Numbered from the stretch's first letter, positions 28,194-38,288 are shown. The stretch is DNA of 64,000 bases from Rouxiella aceris (GCF_012933545.1 NZ_JAADJU010000002.1:469583-533582), one strand, 5' to 3'. Notes: generated by a model not told the origin, from the sequence alone. A program made the numbers and translations.

Positions 28194-29526
28194 AGTGATC
28201 ACCAATAAATTCTTTCTGCTTGCCGTCGGACTTATTTTTGTTCAGCAAATATTAATTGGCGCATCAACCTATATCATTGGCCAGGCAGGTGCGAACATCG
28301 CCAATCGCCCCATGACTGCCTTTCATTACGTGGTCATCTTTTTTGTGCTGATCTTTTTGGCATATCTGTTAGGGGCGGTATCGCTGTTTTTTAGAGTCAA
28401 ACTCTCTAATGATTTATGGCAGAAATATTATCAACATACCTTGGGGCATATCGCGGCCAGGCATTATTTATCCACCGAGGAAAACAAAACCAAGACCAAT
28501 CTGTGGCTTAGCGGCGAAGCAATAAGCACTCTGGATGAGGCAGGTTTTGCCAGCGTGGAGATTATCGCCGTTTACTTTAATGTGCTTTTTACCGTGGTGG
28601 CACTGTTTTTTGTGCTCGGTGCCGAGTTGGCCGGGGTAATATTTATTTGCATGCTATTGTCTGTGGCGCTCTTACTTCTGTCAAAAAACAAGATCCATCT
28701 GCTGGCCAACAGCATTCAATATAAAAAACTTTCTGCCCTTAATGCAGTAAGCAATATTTGGGACAACGTCTTCTTTGGTGACTCCGCTGCCGCAAAGTCC
28801 GCTTTTGCTGCTTCGCAGCACAAGGTCGGCAAATATTTTCAACGCATGGAGGCCTATAAAATTCTGGAGCAGGTTATATCCTGTCTACCCATTCTTATTT
28901 CCATCCCGATCCTGGTGTTTTTCTCCTATCAACAGGTGATAAATGACGTCGCTGCTATTGGTTCGCTGGTAGCGGTTTTACCGAGAACGCTGCAATTATT
29001 TCAAAATATCCACGCCGCCAGCATGAGCAGCGGGCAGGTGATCCTGTTAAAAAACAAGATAAAAAACCTGGCTGCCTTTGTCGATAATCTACAAGGCTAT
29101 GATTACGAAAAAAACATTGATGAGCAGCAGATCTCTATTATTGACTTGTCTAGCGGCGAGACGATCCCGGCTGCTGTTTTTAAACAGTGGGACTTTGCCG
29201 CCACAGGGATGGCCGGGCGATTTCTGATCACCGGTAGCAATGGTGCCGGAAAATCGACTCTATTAAAATATATGAAGAGCCGCTATAAGGAAGCGCTGTA
29301 CCTCGGACCTAATATTGAAATAGGCAAGAGGGGAATTGCCGATTCAACGGGCAAGAAAAAATTATCGCAATTAGCACAGCTCTATGGGATGTCCGGCAAG
29401 GTGATATTTTTGGACGAATGGGATGCCAATCTTGACGTTGATAATGCCAACCAGGTCGATGCTGCCTTAACCCAACTGGCACAACATAATGTGGTAATAG
29501 AAGTGCGCCATCTACACCCGATATAA
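28186..29526 (+). CDS. Compact ABC transporter (fused permease-ATPase), possible peptide exporter
   Basis: 446 aa. Residues 8-300 hold about six membrane segments arranged like an exporter-type permease. The ATPase follows within about 130 residues, much shorter than the usual 220. Walker A is [11 protein letters not shown], a degenerate signature lies around STGKKK, Walker B and D-loop are VIFLDEWDANLD, and the protein stops right after the H-loop (VIEVRHLHPI). The classical Q-loop and helical subdomain are nearly absent. Translation is coupled to the 32-codon ORF. Low GC relative to neighbours. Substrate unknown; export of the coupled peptide is inference. Confidence 0.75.
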   Translation: MNKVITNKFFLLAVGLIFVQQILIGASTYIIGQAGANIANRPMTAFHYVVIFFVLIFLAYLLGAVSLFFRVKLSNDLWQKYYQHTLGHIAARHYLSTEENKTKTNLWLSGEAISTLDEAGFASVEIIAVYFNVLFTVVALFFVLGAELAGVIFICMLLSVALLLLSKNKIHLLANSIQYKKLSALNAVSNIWDNVFFGDSAAAKSAFAASQHKVGKYFQRMEAYKILEQVISCLPILISIPILVFFSYQQVINDVAAIGSLVAVLPRTLQLFQNIHAASMSSGQVILLKNKIKNLAAFVDNLQGYDYEKNIDEQQISIIDLSSGETIPAAVFKQWDFAATGMAGRFLITGSNGAGKSTLLKYMKSRYKEALYLGPNIEIGKRGIADSTGKKKLSQLAQLYGMSGKVIFLDEWDANLDVDNANQVDAALTQLAQHNVVIEVRHLHPI

Positions 29527-29662
29527 CGCCAGTCAGTTTTGCGACAGGGAGCGAAGCAGAGAGCCCCTGGTAGCATAACCGTAACGATAAGTCCCGCTGC
29601 CCATTGCCTTGGCAAGCCGTTCGCCCGTATTATTGCGCCTCATTTTTAAGGGTTGAACGGCT

Positions 29663-30595
29663 ATGCGAGTATTATTGGCACCAATGGAAGGCGTACTGGA
29701 TCCGCTGGTGCGCGAGCTTCTGAGTGAAGTGAACGATTACGATCTCTGTATCACCGAGTTTTTGCGCGTGGTCGATCAACTGCTGCCGGTGAAATCTTTT
29801 TATCGTCTCTGCCCGGAGCTCAGGCAGCAAAGCCGCACGGCATCGGGCACGTTGGTGCGCGTTCAATTGCTCGGGCAGTATCCGCAATGGCTGGCCGAAA
29901 ATGCTGCGCGTGCCGTAGAGCTGGGTTCGTTTGGGGTGGATCTCAACTGTGGTTGTCCTTCCAAAATGGTCAATGGCAGCGGCGGCGGGGCAACCTTGCT
30001 TAAAGATCCCGAACTGATCTATCAGGCGGCAAAAGCCATGCGCGCCGCCGTGCCCGAGGATTTGCCGGTAACGGTGAAAGTGCGTCTTGGCTGGGACTCC
30101 CTGGCGCAAAGCTTTGAGATTGCCGACGCCGTCCAGCAGGCGGGAGCCACTGAACTGACCGTTCATGGTCGAACCAAAGAAGATGGCTACAAAGCCGAGC
30201 GTATTAACTGGCAGGCCATTGCTGATATTCGTCAGCGGCTGACCATTCCGGTGATCGCCAACGGTGAAATCTGGGACTATGCCAGCGCGCAGCAATGCAT
30301 GCAAATCACCGGTTGCGAGGCGATCATGCTTGGCCGTGGAGCCTTGAATGTGCCAAATCTCAGTCGAGTGGTAAAATATAACCACCCCAAAATGCCCTGG
30401 CCCGAGGTTATAGTGCTGTTACAGAAATATACCCACCTTGAAAAACAAGGCGATACCGGGTTGTATCATGTAGCACGCATCAAGCAATGGTTGGGCTATC
30501 TGCGTAAAGAGTACGTGGAAGCCAGTGAAGTGTTTAGCGAAGTCAGGGCGTTATCCACCTCGGCCGCGATTGCTGCGGCTATCCGGCGTCTTTAA
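29663..30595 (+). CDS. dusC: tRNA-dihydrouridine(16) synthase
   Basis: FMN enzyme that reduces U16 in tRNA. 310 aa (E. coli 315). The N terminus [19 protein letters not shown] and the [16 protein letters not shown] block are DusC-specific. The catalytic Cys lies in LNCGCPSK near residue 98, with the FMN-phosphate site in ANGEIWD and [11 protein letters not shown]. Start of a block syntenic with the E. coli yohI-pbpG-dld region, here interrupted by two accessory genes. Confidence 0.96.
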   Translation: MRVLLAPMEGVLDPLVRELLSEVNDYDLCITEFLRVVDQLLPVKSFYRLCPELRQQSRTASGTLVRVQLLGQYPQWLAENAARAVELGSFGVDLNCGCPSKMVNGSGGGATLLKDPELIYQAAKAMRAAVPEDLPVTVKVRLGWDSLAQSFEIADAVQQAGATELTVHGRTKEDGYKAERINWQAIADIRQRLTIPVIANGEIWDYASAQQCMQITGCEAIMLGRGALNVPNLSRVVKYNHPKMPWPEVIVLLQKYTHLEKQGDTGLYHVARIKQWLGYLRKEYVEASEVFSEVRALSTSAAIAAAIRRL

Positions 30596-30817
30596 GCGCT
30601 GCCACGTAAAGGAAATGCCGGGATTGCGTTATCCTGGCGAAAATAGCCTGTTTACCGAGAACTCCTGACCGGATAGCGAGTCATATTTGCACCGAGAGCA
30701 GACGGTGCGAGCATGCAAAACAGAAGAGCGCCAATTATCTAAATGACTCTGCCAGCCAGAGGGCAATCTATTATCTCTTTTGCAATGATGACGGTTAACA
30801 GGAGCTATTTAGTCATT

Positions 30818-31192
30818 ATGAAGGCAGATATTAATACACTTTTTGAGATGGTTGATTATTATAATTCCCCGTCTTTTTTTAAAGGCGCGACCATTCTCAC
30901 TGTTGATACTCAGATTAATAAGGCGCTGCGTTTATCCTGGCAACAAGGGCTGGAACTGATGCTGGACTTTTTTTACACCTTTGAGATTGACGCCTCACGC
31001 TATCAACACAGTCTCTACTTTTGCCGCGATAAGCCAGCTTTCTGGCGTTGTCAGCCGGCTCCGCAACACAGCACTTTACGACCGTTATATCTGCATATGA
31101 TGATCACTGCCATGCAATACGGGCGGTGGATGAATTACATAAACAGTTGTGATAACCAGGCTGGCCATTACTCTGTCGGTAATTTTGGTTAA
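30818..31192 (+). CDS. Divergent DUF1493-like protein
   Basis: 124 aa from ATG 30818. AGGAG at about 30800 is somewhat far, so starts further upstream in frame (30743 or 30785) cannot be excluded. The layout ILTVDTQINKALRLSWQQGLE, MLDFFYTFEIDASRY and the ending LYLHMMITAMQYGRWMNY parallels DUF1493 proteins such as the one at 23786 (EDLMDNFFSEFNV ... LIESAKAGRW). The acidic core residues are largely lost. It stands alone between dusC and the esterase; function unknown. Confidence 0.5.
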   Translation: MKADINTLFEMVDYYNSPSFFKGATILTVDTQINKALRLSWQQGLELMLDFFYTFEIDASRYQHSLYFCRDKPAFWRCQPAPQHSTLRPLYLHMMITAMQYGRWMNYINSCDNQAGHYSVGNFG

Positions 31193-31360
31193 GTGACCGT
31201 ACAGGTAGATACTTTTAGTGTGGCGGTATCAACTTTTCTTACTGATAAAGATATCTTGGTTCGGATTTTTGTCGCATAAATACCGTCTGAGTATTCCAAT
31301 CGTATTATTTGCTGTTATAAATAGGGTTCATATTGATATTTAACTAAGGCTGAAGTACGG

Positions 31361-33100
31361 ATGATGACGACTGAGACTTGTCGCCGCTGGCGGCAACTAT
31401 CCATAATCACACTGTTTTTCATCTTTTTCGGTTCCTGCGCCCATGCGGCGACTATGCCAAATCAGCCAGTGGGTCAGAAACCCCCACGTCAGCTGGCGAT
31501 TGTGGCACCGATTATTGATTGTGCCGAGCTGGCCAGCGTCGATCTCAGCGCCATAGGTGGCGCAGGCAGTAAAGTGACTTCGGCAAAAGAAGTAGTCAAG
31601 GATGCCAACTTCTGCGAGGTAGAAGGGGTGCTGAAACCGGCAATCACTTTTAAGGTGCTATTACCCACGGATAGCTGGCAGCAACGCTTTCTGCAGGTGG
31701 GCTGCGGCGGTTTATGTGGCCGCATCCAACTTCAGCTTGATGGCGCAGCAGGTTGCTTCCCTCTCGACAGCAATGGTTTTGTGATTGCCGCTACCGATAT
31801 GGGGCATGCTCTTGGCGATATCAATTTTGGTAACGATCCTCAAAAACGCCGGGATTTCGCTTATCGTGCGGTGCATTTGACGGCAGTGGCTACCAAGCAA
31901 CTGATCCAGACCTTTTATGGGCGAAAAGCCGCCTATGCCTATTTCAGCGGTTGCTCCGACGGTGGACGTGAAGGGCTGATGGAAGCGCAGCGTTATCCGG
32001 CTGATTTTAACGGTATTGTCGCCGGGGCTGCTGCCAATAATTTTCAGGTGCAGAAAGCCGTCTATCACTCATGGCAAGCGCAATCCAATACCGATGCCAA
32101 CGGTAAAGCGGTGATTACCGCGGCACAGCTGCCGCTGATCCATAATGCGGTACTGGCGCAATGTGATGCGCAAGATGGTCAGGTGGATGGCCTGATCGCT
32201 GACCCGCAAAGCTGTCATTTTAATCCCGCTGTACTTAGTTGCGCCAGGTTGGCGCCTGGCTCGGCCAACGGTCACAACTGTTTATCTGACACACAATTAG
32301 CCACGCTGCATCGACTTTATGACGGCCCCCGCGATCCCAAAAGCCTGGAGAGGCTCACCGTCGGTGGCCCGCTGCCCGGATCTGAGCTGGCCTGGGCCGG
32401 TATTTTCGTCCCCAAAAAGACCGGGGATCTTAATTACAGCGAGTCGGTTGCACTTTCGACGCTGAAATACCTCAATTACGAAAAAAATCCTCCGGCCAGT
32501 TTCTCCCTTAAAGAGGTGAAACAGACGGCGCAGATGCTGGCGGATCTAAGCAAGCTGCATCCGCTCTATGATGCAACCAATCCCAATCTGCAGCCCTTTT
32601 ATGCCGCCGGTGGCAAGCTGATCCTCTGGCATGGCTGGGGAGATCCCAGTGTTTCGCCGCTTAATACCCTGGCCTATCATCAGGCTCTGGGGGAGACACT
32701 CGGGTTAGTCACCCGGGATAAATTTGAACGTCTGTATATGCTGCCTGGTTTGTACCATTGTTCCACCGGTGAAGGACCCAGTATGGTGGATTTTCTCACG
32801 CCGATGCTTAACTGGGTTGAACAGGGGATTGCGCCGGATAGCGTGCTGACTTATATGGTGGCATCTGAGCAGAAAAATAAAATGATCACTAAAAAACCGC
32901 AAGGGGATATGAAGCTCGAGACGATTGCCGATAATGCTGCGTCGCGACCGGTCTATCCATACCCGGATTACGCGGTTTACAGCGGCAAAGGCGACGTTAG
33001 CCAGGCGGCAAATTATCAGCGTAAGAAACTGGCCACCGTGCCGGAAAATTATCACTGGCTGGGCGAGGGTTTTTACAAACCTTATGCTGCTTTAAATTGA
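31361..33100 (+). CDS. Secreted tannase/feruloyl esterase family protein
   Basis: 579 aa with a signal peptide (hydrophobic 13-26, cleavage near CAHA). Tannase-family alpha/beta hydrolase: nucleophile Ser199 in FSGCSDGGREG with the adjacent Cys198, an Asp in GWGDPSVSP and a His-Cys in PGLYHCS. These make up the CS-D-HC arrangement in which a disulfide joins the catalytic Ser and His regions. The family cleaves gallate, ferulate or related aromatic esters of plant material. It would act in periplasm or medium. Substrate not determinable. Confidence 0.85.
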   Translation: MMTTETCRRWRQLSIITLFFIFFGSCAHAATMPNQPVGQKPPRQLAIVAPIIDCAELASVDLSAIGGAGSKVTSAKEVVKDANFCEVEGVLKPAITFKVLLPTDSWQQRFLQVGCGGLCGRIQLQLDGAAGCFPLDSNGFVIAATDMGHALGDINFGNDPQKRRDFAYRAVHLTAVATKQLIQTFYGRKAAYAYFSGCSDGGREGLMEAQRYPADFNGIVAGAAANNFQVQKAVYHSWQAQSNTDANGKAVITAAQLPLIHNAVLAQCDAQDGQVDGLIADPQSCHFNPAVLSCARLAPGSANGHNCLSDTQLATLHRLYDGPRDPKSLERLTVGGPLPGSELAWAGIFVPKKTGDLNYSESVALSTLKYLNYEKNPPASFSLKEVKQTAQMLADLSKLHPLYDATNPNLQPFYAAGGKLILWHGWGDPSVSPLNTLAYHQALGETLGLVTRDKFERLYMLPGLYHCSTGEGPSMVDFLTPMLNWVEQGIAPDSVLTYMVASEQKNKMITKKPQGDMKLETIADNAASRPVYPYPDYAVYSGKGDVSQAANYQRKKLATVPENYHWLGEGFYKPYAALN

Positions 33101-33298
33101 TGGTTGATGGGGAGAGGGAAGACGAAAGTGCTCACTTACTCTCCATCACAGACTCTATGGGGCTGTAATAAGTCTGTTGTGACAGAATTTGTCACAAATG
33201 CCCGAGAAAAATCCGAGTGCGTCAGGAATTTTCCTCACTTATAATTCGCCGGCAGTATTCGCCGTCCTATTGATGACAACTTTTTTAAATACAGAGCA

Positions 33299-34240
33299 AT
33301 GCATGTGAAAATCCGTCTTTTGGTATTGAGCTTTTTAGCCCTGAATGCAAGCATGATGATGCCTGTAGACGCCCTGGCGAGCAGGAAGAATCAGCCGGTT
33401 GTTGCTCCCCTGGTTCAAATTGCTTCCGGCAGTGCCATGGTGATTGATCTTAACACTCACGAAGTGATTTATTCCCGCGATCCCGATCAGGTCAGGCCAA
33501 TTGCCTCTCTGACGAAATTGATGACGGCAATGGTGACCCTCGACGCCAAACAGTCACTCGATGAAGTGATCTCGGTTGATATTCATAATACCAAAGAGAT
33601 GCGTGGCGTGTTCTCCCGCGTAAAACTCAACAGTGAAATTACCCGCCGTCAGATGATCCAGCTGGCGCTGATGTCCTCAGAAAACCGTGCTGCTGCCAGC
33701 CTGGCTGCGCATTATCCTGGCGGCTATGACGCATTTATTAGTGCCATGAATGCCAAGGCTAAGTCCTTAGGCATGACCAATACCCATTACGTTGAACCTA
33801 CCGGTCTGTCTATTAATAATGTCTCGACGGCACGCGATTTGACGCGATTGTTGCTGGCTTCTCGCCAGTATCCATTAATGGGGGAATTGAGCACCACGCA
33901 GGAAAAAACGGCAGTATTTAGCCATCCATCTTATGCACTGCCATTCCGTAATACCAATCATCTGATCATGAATCCGAAATGGAGTATTCAGCTGACCAAA
34001 ACCGGCTATACCGACCAGGCGGGACACTGCCTTGCCATGCGCACATTGATTAACGGACGACCTGTCACGCTGGTGGTGTTGGATGCCTTTGGCAAATTTA
34101 CCGCCTTTGCCGATGCGGCCCGCCTGCGTACCTGGATGGAAACCGGAAAAAATGCCGCGGTGCCGCAGATTGCGAAAACCTATCGTAAAGAGAAAGATCA
34201 GCAGCGTACCGAGCCTACTATTGAGCAGTCCGCAGACTAA
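33299..34240 (+). CDS. pbpG: D-alanyl-D-alanine endopeptidase PBP7
   Basis: 313 aa periplasmic low-molecular-weight penicillin-binding protein that cleaves D-Ala-mDAP cross-links. An N-terminal signal peptide ends near DALA. Active-site motifs are intact: SLTK (Ser70, Lys73), SEN (127-129) and KTG in LTKTGYT. It matches E. coli PbpG along its length. The GTG two codons downstream of the ATG is an alternative start. Confidence 0.95.
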   Translation: MHVKIRLLVLSFLALNASMMMPVDALASRKNQPVVAPLVQIASGSAMVIDLNTHEVIYSRDPDQVRPIASLTKLMTAMVTLDAKQSLDEVISVDIHNTKEMRGVFSRVKLNSEITRRQMIQLALMSSENRAAASLAAHYPGGYDAFISAMNAKAKSLGMTNTHYVEPTGLSINNVSTARDLTRLLLASRQYPLMGELSTTQEKTAVFSHPSYALPFRNTNHLIMNPKWSIQLTKTGYTDQAGHCLAMRTLINGRPVTLVVLDAFGKFTAFADAARLRTWMETGKNAAVPQIAKTYRKEKDQQRTEPTIEQSAD

Positions 34241-34250
34241 CTCGCAGATA

Positions 34251-34286
34251 TAGCCTGTCCGGCATGATGCCGGGCAGGACAGGCTA
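34251..34286. terminator. Hairpin between convergent pbpG and yohP
   Basis: TAGCCTGTCC / GGACAGGCTA, a perfect 10-bp stem enclosing a smaller GGCA/TGCC stem. No T-run follows, so it may act as a 3'-end stabiliser for both convergent transcripts rather than a classical terminator. Confidence 0.55.
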
Positions 34287-34313
34287 GAGCAGGGGATGCA
34301 GCAAAGTAAGCGT

Positions 34314-34397
34314 TTAAAATAGCAGTTTAAATACGCCAGTGAGGGTCAGCAGACCGACGATAAAGATAATGGCGATGATCCATAAAATGATTTTCAT
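34314..34397 (-). CDS. yohP: YohP, 27-aa inner-membrane peptide
   Basis: The minus strand reads MKIILWIIAIIFIVGLLTLT then GVFKLLF, almost the same as E. coli YohP (also 27 aa). AAGGAG lies 8 bases before the ATG. A single membrane helix spans nearly the whole peptide. E. coli YohP is a small membrane protein of unknown function, notable for post-translational insertion. Its position between pbpG and yohC is conserved. Confidence 0.93.
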   Translation of the reverse strand: MKIILWIIAIIFIVGLLTLTGVFKLLF

Positions 34398-35042
34398 ATT
34401 CTCTCCTTAAGTGGTGACGCCCAAGAATAGCCATGGCTAACTCCATGATATTCTTTGTTCAAGTATAGCGGCTGTCGCTAAAAATTCCTTTTCCCTCAAT
34501 TTCTGCCCCTCTGACAGCGTCTCCGCACGGCATAATTTATCGCCTTAAGCAGAAAATATCGTTCGGGGTTCCCATTGCGGCTGCTCTGTGGCCTGGCAAA
34601 ACCTCCTTGTGACAACAGGAATGAAAGCCGTTAGTCGCCCCTGCGTTGCATCACAAAAGGAGAAAGATAATTTTAGTTAAGTCTTGTTTTTCGATTAAGA
34701 TAAAAACATCTAACTTATTTAAATTAAAAGGAATTTTTCAGGTCGGGACAGCTGCTTTTTTTTACTGTCTGCAAAAAGATCGCCCGGATGTCTATGCGCA
34801 GGCCTAATCCCAGGGAGTCTCGGGGAAATGACCGTCTGCGTTAACTGGCTGAGGAGATATTTTACCCTCCGACACCCTGTCACAGGTACTTGCCAGTACA
34901 AAAAATATCCGAAATGGTCTGTTTGGCGAACTATACTCTTATTAGGTCGCCACCTTTTCTTTCTGCCATAGGGTGGTCAAGCAGGGTAAAAGGATTGCAC
35001 ACTGCCCGCTGTCGGTGACTTTCAGCGGGTGAGGGGGATACT
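34398..35042. other. Long divergent region between yohP and yohC
   Basis: About 645 bp without a gene. The segment around 34680-34740 is very AT-rich. Near yohC there is a TATACT hexamer (about 34931) and a perfect hairpin CCCGCTG/CAGCGGG (35005-35011 with 35023-35029, loop 11) that ends two bases before the GAGGGGG ribosome site of yohC. It suggests a structured leader. No sRNA could be confidently assigned. Confidence 0.45.
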
Positions 35043-35633
35043 ATGATCAATCATGTCTGGGGGTTGATGTCGCGCCCCGGTCCGGAATTACAACTTATCC
35101 ATCGTGAGCATGAGTCAGTCTCTCACGTCTATTCTCATCATGTTCTGCTGATGGCCGCCATTCCGGTGGTCTGTTCGTTTATCGGTACCACACAAATCGG
35201 TTGGGACTTTGGCGGCGGTCAGACCCAGAAAATCGGCGTGATGATGGCGGCGACCATCGCTGTCACTTTCTATTTGTTGATGCTTTGCGCCGTGGCGCTG
35301 ATGGGGCGCATCATCTATTCGATGGCGCGTCGCTATGAAAGTCGACCCAGTCTAAATAACTGTATTGTGTTTGCGGGCTATGTGGCTACGCCGATGTTTC
35401 TAAGTGGGATAGTCGCGTTATACCCCATGGTTTGGTTATGTCTGTTTGTTGGTCTGATAGGGCTTTGTTACAGCGGCTATCTACTGTATCTCGGCATCCC
35501 CAATTTTCTGGATATTGATCATCGCGAAGGTTTTCTGTTCTCCAGCTCCACCCTGGCGATGGGGGTACTGGTGCTCGAACTGTTACTGGCGCTAACGGTG
35601 ATTATGTGGGGCTACGGATCGACACTGTTATAA
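35043..35633 (+). CDS. yohC: YohC, Yip1-family inner-membrane protein
   Basis: 196 aa with five hydrophobic segments, matching E. coli YohC, including the N terminus NHVWGLMSRPGPE, the IGTTQIGW block and FAGYVATPMFLSGIVALYP. Function is unknown. GAGGGGG precedes the ATG by 5 bases. Followed by a strong terminator. Confidence 0.93.
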   Translation: MINHVWGLMSRPGPELQLIHREHESVSHVYSHHVLLMAAIPVVCSFIGTTQIGWDFGGGQTQKIGVMMAATIAVTFYLLMLCAVALMGRIIYSMARRYESRPSLNNCIVFAGYVATPMFLSGIVALYPMVWLCLFVGLIGLCYSGYLLYLGIPNFLDIDHREGFLFSSSTLAMGVLVLELLLALTVIMWGYGSTLL

Positions 35634-35672
35634 ATAGGGCAATGTAATAAGTAGGTTGCCTGCTGTGTTATC

Positions 35673-35709
35673 AATCCCCGTCAGGATGCGTTCTGACGGG
35701 GATTTTTTT
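35673..35709 (+). terminator. Rho-independent terminator of yohC
   Basis: ATCCCCGTCAG / CTGACGGGGAT stem with an 8-base loop, then a seven-T run. Confidence 0.9.
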
Positions 35710-35787
35710 CAACTGAATAGAGGATGATGAACACCAGGGATAGCGGGCGAAAACCATGGTTACGGAGGCAACGGGCGTAAAAAGCGC

Positions 35788-36201
35788 TTAGCGAAAGTCT
35801 TCTGTCTCAGTCGGCCACGACAGCAGTTTGCCGCTGAGTTGCTCTTGATTTTTGCAAACCCAGATCCAGCCTTCGTGATGCAGATAAAACGCCAACTGAG
35901 CCCGCTGCAAAATCAGTAAACCTTCTGTGGCGTGATCCCAGCTAAAGTTGTGGAGATTGACCGCCTGCGGGCCGGTAGTAAAGTTATACCAGTCACCCTG
36001 GTCATGTTTGATCGTGGCCAGCTCTTTGGCTTGTTGTTGCCAGCCATTGTGGGTAAAAAGCTGGCAACGATGGTTAAGCTGGCGATCGAGCTGAGCAAGA
36101 TTTTTGCGCACGTGCGGCCATCCTTTTTGATAAAGAAAATGCCAGCGTGACTGATACTGCTTTTTTAGGAAACTGTTAATAAAGGCACTGAATCTGTCCA
36201 T
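35788..36201 (-). CDS. Hypothetical protein between yohC and dld
   Basis: 137 aa, no signal peptide or membrane segment, rich in Gln, His, Trp and Leu, with a basic N-terminal half (FLKKQYQSRWHFLYQKGW, HVRKNLAQLDRQLNHR). I do not recognise a family. It lies on the same strand as dld, 120 bp downstream of it, and could be cotranscribed. Codon use is like its neighbours, so it is probably a real gene. Confidence 0.6.
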   Translation of the reverse strand: MDRFSAFINSFLKKQYQSRWHFLYQKGWPHVRKNLAQLDRQLNHRCQLFTHNGWQQQAKELATIKHDQGDWYNFTTGPQAVNLHNFSWDHATEGLLILQRAQLAFYLHHEGWIWVCKNQEQLSGKLLSWPTETEDFR

Positions 36202-36323
36202 GTTTTCTGCCTGTCGGATGGTGGTTTAGCAATAAAGATAATTTCTGCTCGTTGCTGGCACAACACCCGACGGCTAAACATTTCATCAAAAATGGGCAAA
36301 AACCGCGAGCGCGGTAAACCTCA

Positions 36324-38054
36324 TTACTGACCGTTATCCTTCTGCCAATTCTTTAATTTACTGGTTTTACCTATGCCAGGGTTAAAGCTATTGGTCGGAT
36401 CTGCCTGCTGGTAAAAGTCCTGCAAATGCGGCTTGGCCAGATAGAGATGACCGACATTGTGCTCTGCCGGATATTCGGCCCCTTTGGCATCGAGCAACGC
36501 CAGCATCTGGTGTTTTAACGCCTGGCTGTCGACCCCTTTTTTGACGATATAATCCTGATGGAAGACATGACACATAAAATGGCCGTAATAGAGTTTGGCC
36601 ACCAACTGCTGATCAATCTCCGGCGGCAGGGTTTCAAACCAGTCGCTATCGTTGCGGCGCAGGGCGATATCCAGTGCCAGTATATCTTCGACTTCTTTCT
36701 CGTGAACCGCGTGATAACGCACGGCAGCACCGGCGGCGGCAAAACGATGCAGAAAGGCTTTTTTGCCTTCATCGGCAGTGCAGACAAAAAAATCGCCATC
36801 GCGATCGGCAAAGAAATGGGTCAGAAAGCTCTGTGCCTCGGCCACGCCATCACCGGACATTTTTAACAATAAATGGTGTTCAAAACGGTCGCGGTACTTT
36901 TTCATTCTTGCGGGCAGATGATTGGGCAGCGCGCGGCTCAGACACTGCATTACGCGGTCGCTAAAGTGTTTCGGCAGAAAAGGCACCTTGCTGATTTGTG
37001 CATCCAATTTGCCTTTGGCGGTAAACATATCCGGCATTTTGTCGGTGCCAAGTTTGTCGATCATGACAAAGGTGTCTTTACCGTAGACTTCGGCGATATC
37101 AAAGATATCGCGATGCATATACTCCCCGGCTACCGGCAGATGGGTGAACTGGCTAAGTATATGGCGGCGTAGTTCGGTTAATACCGCGGTGCTGTCGGTG
37201 CCAATATAAAATACCTGTTGCTGGGCTTCGGCCTCGAAAGTATCCAGCCTGACGGCAAACACCGCCAGCTTGCCGGCACAGCCGGAGGCTTCAAACAGCC
37301 GTCGCCTATCGGCATTAAAGCGGGAAGGGGTGTCGGCATCTACGTCACGTACGCGCTCGGCATACTCATGATCGCAGGCCTGGCGTTCGTCGTAGGCAAT
37401 ATCCGTTTCACTGTATTGTCCCTGTTGCAGCCGGGTGAGGATCTCTTGCGGTGTGGTACCCAGATTGATACCGAGATGATTGACCAGCTTGAGTTTCCCC
37501 TGAGCGTCTATCTGGGCATAGAGTGCCATTTCGGTATAAGCCGGGCCGCGTTTGACCAGCGAGCCGCCGGAGTTATTACAAATCCCGCCAATCACCGATG
37601 CGCCAATACATGAAGAACCAATCACCGAGTGCGGCTCGCGCCCCAGCGGTTTTAGCTTTTTTTCCAACTTATAGAGTGTGCTGCCCGGAAAACCAATCAC
37701 CTGTTTGCCGTCGTTAATTAGTTGGATATCGTCGAGTTTTAGCGTGCTGATAATGACGATATCGCGATCATAATCGTCGCCACTTGGCGTAGAACCTTCG
37801 GTTAACCCGGTATTGGCTGCCTGCATAATGACAATGGTATCGGCGGCGACGCAGGCCTCAAGCAGTTGCCACTGTTGCAGCAGCGTTTGCGGAAAAACTA
37901 CCGCCAGCGCGTTGCCGCCCCCGGAGCGAAACCCTTTACGGTAGCGCTCTGTCTGGCTCGCCGTGGTCAGAACCTGACGCTGGCCGACGATCCCTTTAAG
38001 TTGATCAATCAGTGCCGCCTGGTTGACCGATGCAGAATGAGGCTGATAAGGCAT
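36324..38054 (-). CDS. dld: Quinone-dependent D-lactate dehydrogenase
   Basis: Peripheral inner-membrane FAD enzyme that oxidises D-lactate and feeds the respiratory chain. 576 aa (E. coli 571). FAD-binding PCMH-type domain with MQAANTGLTEGSTPSG near residue 77, and IGSSCIGASVIGGICNNSGGS near 140. The membrane-binding domain is followed by a conserved C terminus (PAEHNVGHLY, NPGIGKTSK). Synteny with pbpG and yohC is as in E. coli. Confidence 0.97.
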   Translation of the reverse strand: MPYQPHSASVNQAALIDQLKGIVGQRQVLTTASQTERYRKGFRSGGGNALAVVFPQTLLQQWQLLEACVAADTIVIMQAANTGLTEGSTPSGDDYDRDIVIISTLKLDDIQLINDGKQVIGFPGSTLYKLEKKLKPLGREPHSVIGSSCIGASVIGGICNNSGGSLVKRGPAYTEMALYAQIDAQGKLKLVNHLGINLGTTPQEILTRLQQGQYSETDIAYDERQACDHEYAERVRDVDADTPSRFNADRRRLFEASGCAGKLAVFAVRLDTFEAEAQQQVFYIGTDSTAVLTELRRHILSQFTHLPVAGEYMHRDIFDIAEVYGKDTFVMIDKLGTDKMPDMFTAKGKLDAQISKVPFLPKHFSDRVMQCLSRALPNHLPARMKKYRDRFEHHLLLKMSGDGVAEAQSFLTHFFADRDGDFFVCTADEGKKAFLHRFAAAGAAVRYHAVHEKEVEDILALDIALRRNDSDWFETLPPEIDQQLVAKLYYGHFMCHVFHQDYIVKKGVDSQALKHQMLALLDAKGAEYPAEHNVGHLYLAKPHLQDFYQQADPTNSFNPGIGKTSKLKNWQKDNGQ

Positions 38055-38232
38055 GTTTCTCTCCCTGTCGTAAACTGACCTGATAGTTGGCGTTCGGCAC
38101 TGACTCGCGAGCGGAGTTATTGAGTCAGCTTATCGCCATGATGCAGCGTGCCATAACGCAAATGTTGTCGGCTATAATCATAGGCCTAATTCCGCCATCA
38201 GGTCATCTTTCAGCCATCTAAACATCATCAAT

Positions 38233-38250
38233 CTGTCATAGTTGTCGCGC
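38233..38250 (+). promoter_or_regulatory. Weak candidate PhoB box upstream of phnC
   Basis: CTGTCATAG followed by TTGTCGC about 40 bp before phnC. The first half is a perfect PhoB half-site (CTGTCAT) but the second is poor. Pho control is expected for a phosphonate transporter. Confidence 0.3.
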
Positions 38251-38288
38251 TTAATGGACCTCAGAATCTGTAAGCAACCGGAGACAGC

